Positions 60,539-64,000 of a DNA stretch of 64,000 nucleotides are shown in pieces. The stretch is taken from contig VXCM01005905.1 of the NCBI GenBank assembly GCA_014773175.1, positions 1 through 64,000 of the forward strand, written 5' to 3'. A program made the position numbers and the translations under genes. Position 1 is the first letter of the stretch. The number at the start of each line of letters is the position of its first letter. The stretch is from Lucifuga dentata. Its lineage: Eukaryota; Chordata; Actinopteri; Ophidiiformes; Bythitidae. The notes beneath the pieces were generated by a model. It had not been told where the DNA came from and searched no databases. It worked only from the letters and a program-made list of their open reading frames with translations.

Positions 60539-61176
60539 GCGAACAAATGAGGATGCTACCATGTGTGCGGGGGGCCTATAGCGAGACGTGGAAACCCGAG
60601 CAAGTCCAGAGCTCAGTGACTTTACTGGACATATAGGCTCAAATGATTTATAGCTTACATAAAAAAATTTAAAAAAAGAAAGAAAGAAAGAACGAAAAAG
60701 AAAATTTTATTGATTTGGTTTTGATGCTTTAGTAGGTTCATCTGTTCATAAATGGAATAAACGAAAATGTTTCAAAGTGTATGGCTGCAACAGGTCAACA
60801 TTCAATCCATATGAATGTTTCTGACAAAAACTGAATACAGGTGAATGCGCACTGAAGAATCACAGCCTATTTATCTGCTGATCACTTTCTTAATTAAGAG
60901 CTTAAATGTTTAATTCGCGCCCTGAAACGTCATTTGACACTGAAGAGAATAGCCTGTCACAGGCCACATTAAAGAGGAAAGTGTGGTGTAATTGGTATGG
61001 AAGGAGTTTAAATATTTTATTTATTTACTGTATTTGTTTTATTCTGCCTATAGATGCTCATTCTGTGTCTTTGATTGGCTGTTTAACGGACATTTAATGA
61101 CCTATATCTGTCCTATGCACTCAGTAGAGAGGTTTCTTTGTCAAGGTCTTATATGTCATGGTGTGTTTTCATCTTC

Positions 61177-61177
<1 letters not shown>

Positions 61178-61232
<55 letters not shown>

Positions 61233-61245
61233 TCTTGTATAATAN

Positions 61246-61300
<55 letters not shown>

Positions 61301-61312
61301 TCTTGTATAATA
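61178..61312. repeat. (AAT)n array duplicated around an N
   Basis: An AAT run ending in AACAATCTTGTATAATA occurs twice, separated by the N at 61245. The second copy is probably an assembly artefact. Confidence 0.8.
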
Positions 61313-61378
61313 CCAGCATTTTTATGACATTTTTAGGATGCAGTGTTTGTGTTACTCTTGCCTGGTTAACCCCAAATG

Positions 61379-61419
<41 letters not shown>

Positions 61420-61781
61420 GTGATAGTTAATTTTTTTTAAGCTTTTATTAAGGGTTCACTATAAATAACAGAGCCATTCACTAGTTGCCATTCATGGAGA
61501 TGAAGGATCAGAGATGCAAAGTAGCCCTGGTGGTTTCAGATGATAGATATGTGGGCCCTGCCTATCTATATGTTGTGCTGTGACATTAACTTCAGGGATC
61601 CAGCAGCATATCTATATCTAACGACATATGTATTTCCATAAGGTTCATCTGAGCTCCATATCCAGTGAATCGAGTTTCAAACGAACCCAGCCCCTAGCAG
61701 GGACAAGGCTTTGGGGCCCATATCGCCAGATCCCTGTCCTTAGTAGGCAATGTACCAATCGTTCCGGTTGTCATATGACAG

Positions 61782-61783
<2 letters not shown>

Positions 61784-61824
<41 letters not shown>

Positions 61825-61828
61825 GTGT

Positions 61829-61866
<38 letters not shown>

Positions 61867-61868
61867 TG
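61784..61868. repeat. (GT)n microsatellite
   Basis: Long imperfect GT run. Confidence 0.9.
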
Positions 61869-63273
61869 TGTCTCTGTGTGTGAATATGCAACATTTTTGC
61901 CTGATGCCTTGTTTGCATACAACTACACACTTGTAACAATTTTTTTTCCTCATTTTTACTGCTTAAAGATGATATCGTTTCTGGATATTTTAGTCATAGT
62001 GTGAGTTTTTCTGGCCCGTAGCCTCTGACTTGTCCATGAAATTTAAGCCCCTTTTAAATGAGGTCCTTTAAATCTTCCTTTCAATACCTACAGCCCTAGT
62101 AAACTTTCTGTCATTGTGGATTTCAGTTGAAAGTAAGCTATTATAACAATGGTATGTTTTACCGCATTAACTGATAAGAAAAAAAATAATTAAAATTATT
62201 TTAATTATCTTAATGAACCTCAAGTAATATAGGCTCAATTGACAGTCAAAACAGCTTGGTAAACACTATAAAGCTGGTCTGCAGCCACATATATAATTAG
62301 TTTCAAGGAATTATATTTTAAATACATTTCAAAATGAATCCAAAAATGAATAGTTTTACCCCAAAAACTCACTCAGTCCCCTATTGCCAAGCCCATCTTA
62401 AGCTTTTCTCAAATTTTACAAAACTTTAAATTTGGAAAACCTGTCTTCTTTTTGGTCATAGACATACTGTGAGCATGTCTAACAAGAATGGAATTTCCCT
62501 ATGAGTCACTGAAATATGTCAATATTCCACATAAGATCAGTTACTAAAGTGATTGGCCCACATTATGATGAGCATATATTATCTCATCAGCATTATGGCA
62601 AACTATATACTGTATAATTCTGTGATTTCATGCATGGGCATCAATTATGCACCTACACTTTATCCTAAATAATACCTTTTATGTATTTTCAGTTATTAAA
62701 ATGGACTATAATGAATGAAATGCAATATATGAATGAAGAATTCTGGACGCATATTAGTTTCATGACACAGTGATTTTTCCACTACATTAATTTTGTGAGC
62801 CATCACTCACTTGTTTCATAAATTTAGTCAAACAATTGTCTTTGTTGCACAGGATTTATATCTTGAGTCAGCAAATTTACACTGTTGAATGCTATCACAT
62901 ACACATATGGTCATATAGAGGGCAATACTATACTATATATATTCATAAGAAGAGCTTTGTCCATTACATCCAATACAGAAAACACCAGCACACAACAATA
63001 TTAAATTGACGATATCTTTATTAATCCATTCCATGCATTTGCTTGATTGAACACAAATAATGACTATCCAGCTTTGGCTGTCCATCCACCAAATAATTTA
63101 TACATCATCATTGAACAGTATCACATCAAGAGGGAGAGAGGCAGGCAGGTGTAGAATATCTGAGATTTCTGATATTTTATGTAATCAAACAATCTGGAAA
63201 TTTAGGATTTCTTTACAAAATCCATTGAAAACAAAACAAGGAAAGATAGCCCTGGTCATATGTTTCTTTCTCT

Positions 63274-63761
<488 letters not shown>

Positions 63762-64000
63762 TCAGAATAGAATGTATATATTTTTGATGGCATTTTTCTT
63801 CTCTCAAGCCTTTCAGAGCTGTCTTATCCTCCTGCACCAACAACACTTACAAGCCCTCCCTTCTCATGCGTGCTGTTCCCAATACAATGACCTCTGCCTG
63901 AGGGTCTACACAAGCAGATTAAATCATGCATATACATCTCTATCACCTGCTATGCATGCTTAAACCCTTAAAACAAACACATAATTTATTGCTGCTCCAT

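Larger units (their letters stand above)
59407..63273. other. Exon 1, promoter and spacer between parvalbumin genes C and D
   Basis: Contains exon 1 and promoter of gene C, poly-T (60104-60124), (AAT)n duplicated around an N at 61245 (61178-61312), poly-T (61382-61415), (GT)n (61784-61868) and the AATAAA of gene D (63017-63022, minus strand). No other gene recognised. Confidence 0.5.

Overview
This window is vertebrate nuclear DNA, almost certainly from a teleost fish. Genes are split into short exons with GT/AG borders, intergenic DNA is full of (CA)n, (GA)n, (GATA)n and (AAT)n microsatellites, and the gene content (TARP and calcium-channel gamma subunits, AIMP2, a tandem array of beta-parvalbumins) is fish-like. 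There are no operons, phage or CRISPR arrays. The sequence is a draft assembly: two N gaps (22056-22252 and 47569-47647) and many single Ns, several flanked by exact 63-67 base duplications that look like unmerged contig ends.

Layout. 1-8163: no gene recognised; repeats and hairpins. 8164-8468 (-): first coding exon of cacng1. 16937-27807 (-): a complete four-exon cacng4 (TARP gamma-4). 30674-32904 (+): a two-exon BED-finger/hAT-transposase-derived gene (ZBED-like). 36158-38715 (-): a complete four-exon aimp2. 48463-63717 (-): four parvalbumin genes head to tail, three complete and the last cut by the window edge after exons 4-5. A tRNA-Gln(CTG)-like sequence lies between the first and second parvalbumin genes. 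The rest is intron and intergenic DNA with dispersed repeats, hairpins and microsatellites.

How the genes relate. cacng4 and cacng1 keep the same order and orientation as human CACNG4-CACNG1 (17q24). aimp2 next to parvalbumins recalls human AIMP2-OCM (7p22), and a TARP next to a parvalbumin recalls CACNG2-PVALB (22q12). The window may therefore preserve an older linkage split in mammals. The parvalbumins share identical coding-exon sizes (61/133/110/26 nt), and the three with visible promoters share a TATA box with a MEF2-type site 85-104 bp upstream, consistent with muscle expression. No undescribed defence or mobile system was found. The most useful points are the domesticated-looking hAT gene, the shared parvalbumin promoter layout, a short retroposon with a 16-bp target-site duplication, several long hairpins, and assembly duplications that break two coding exons.
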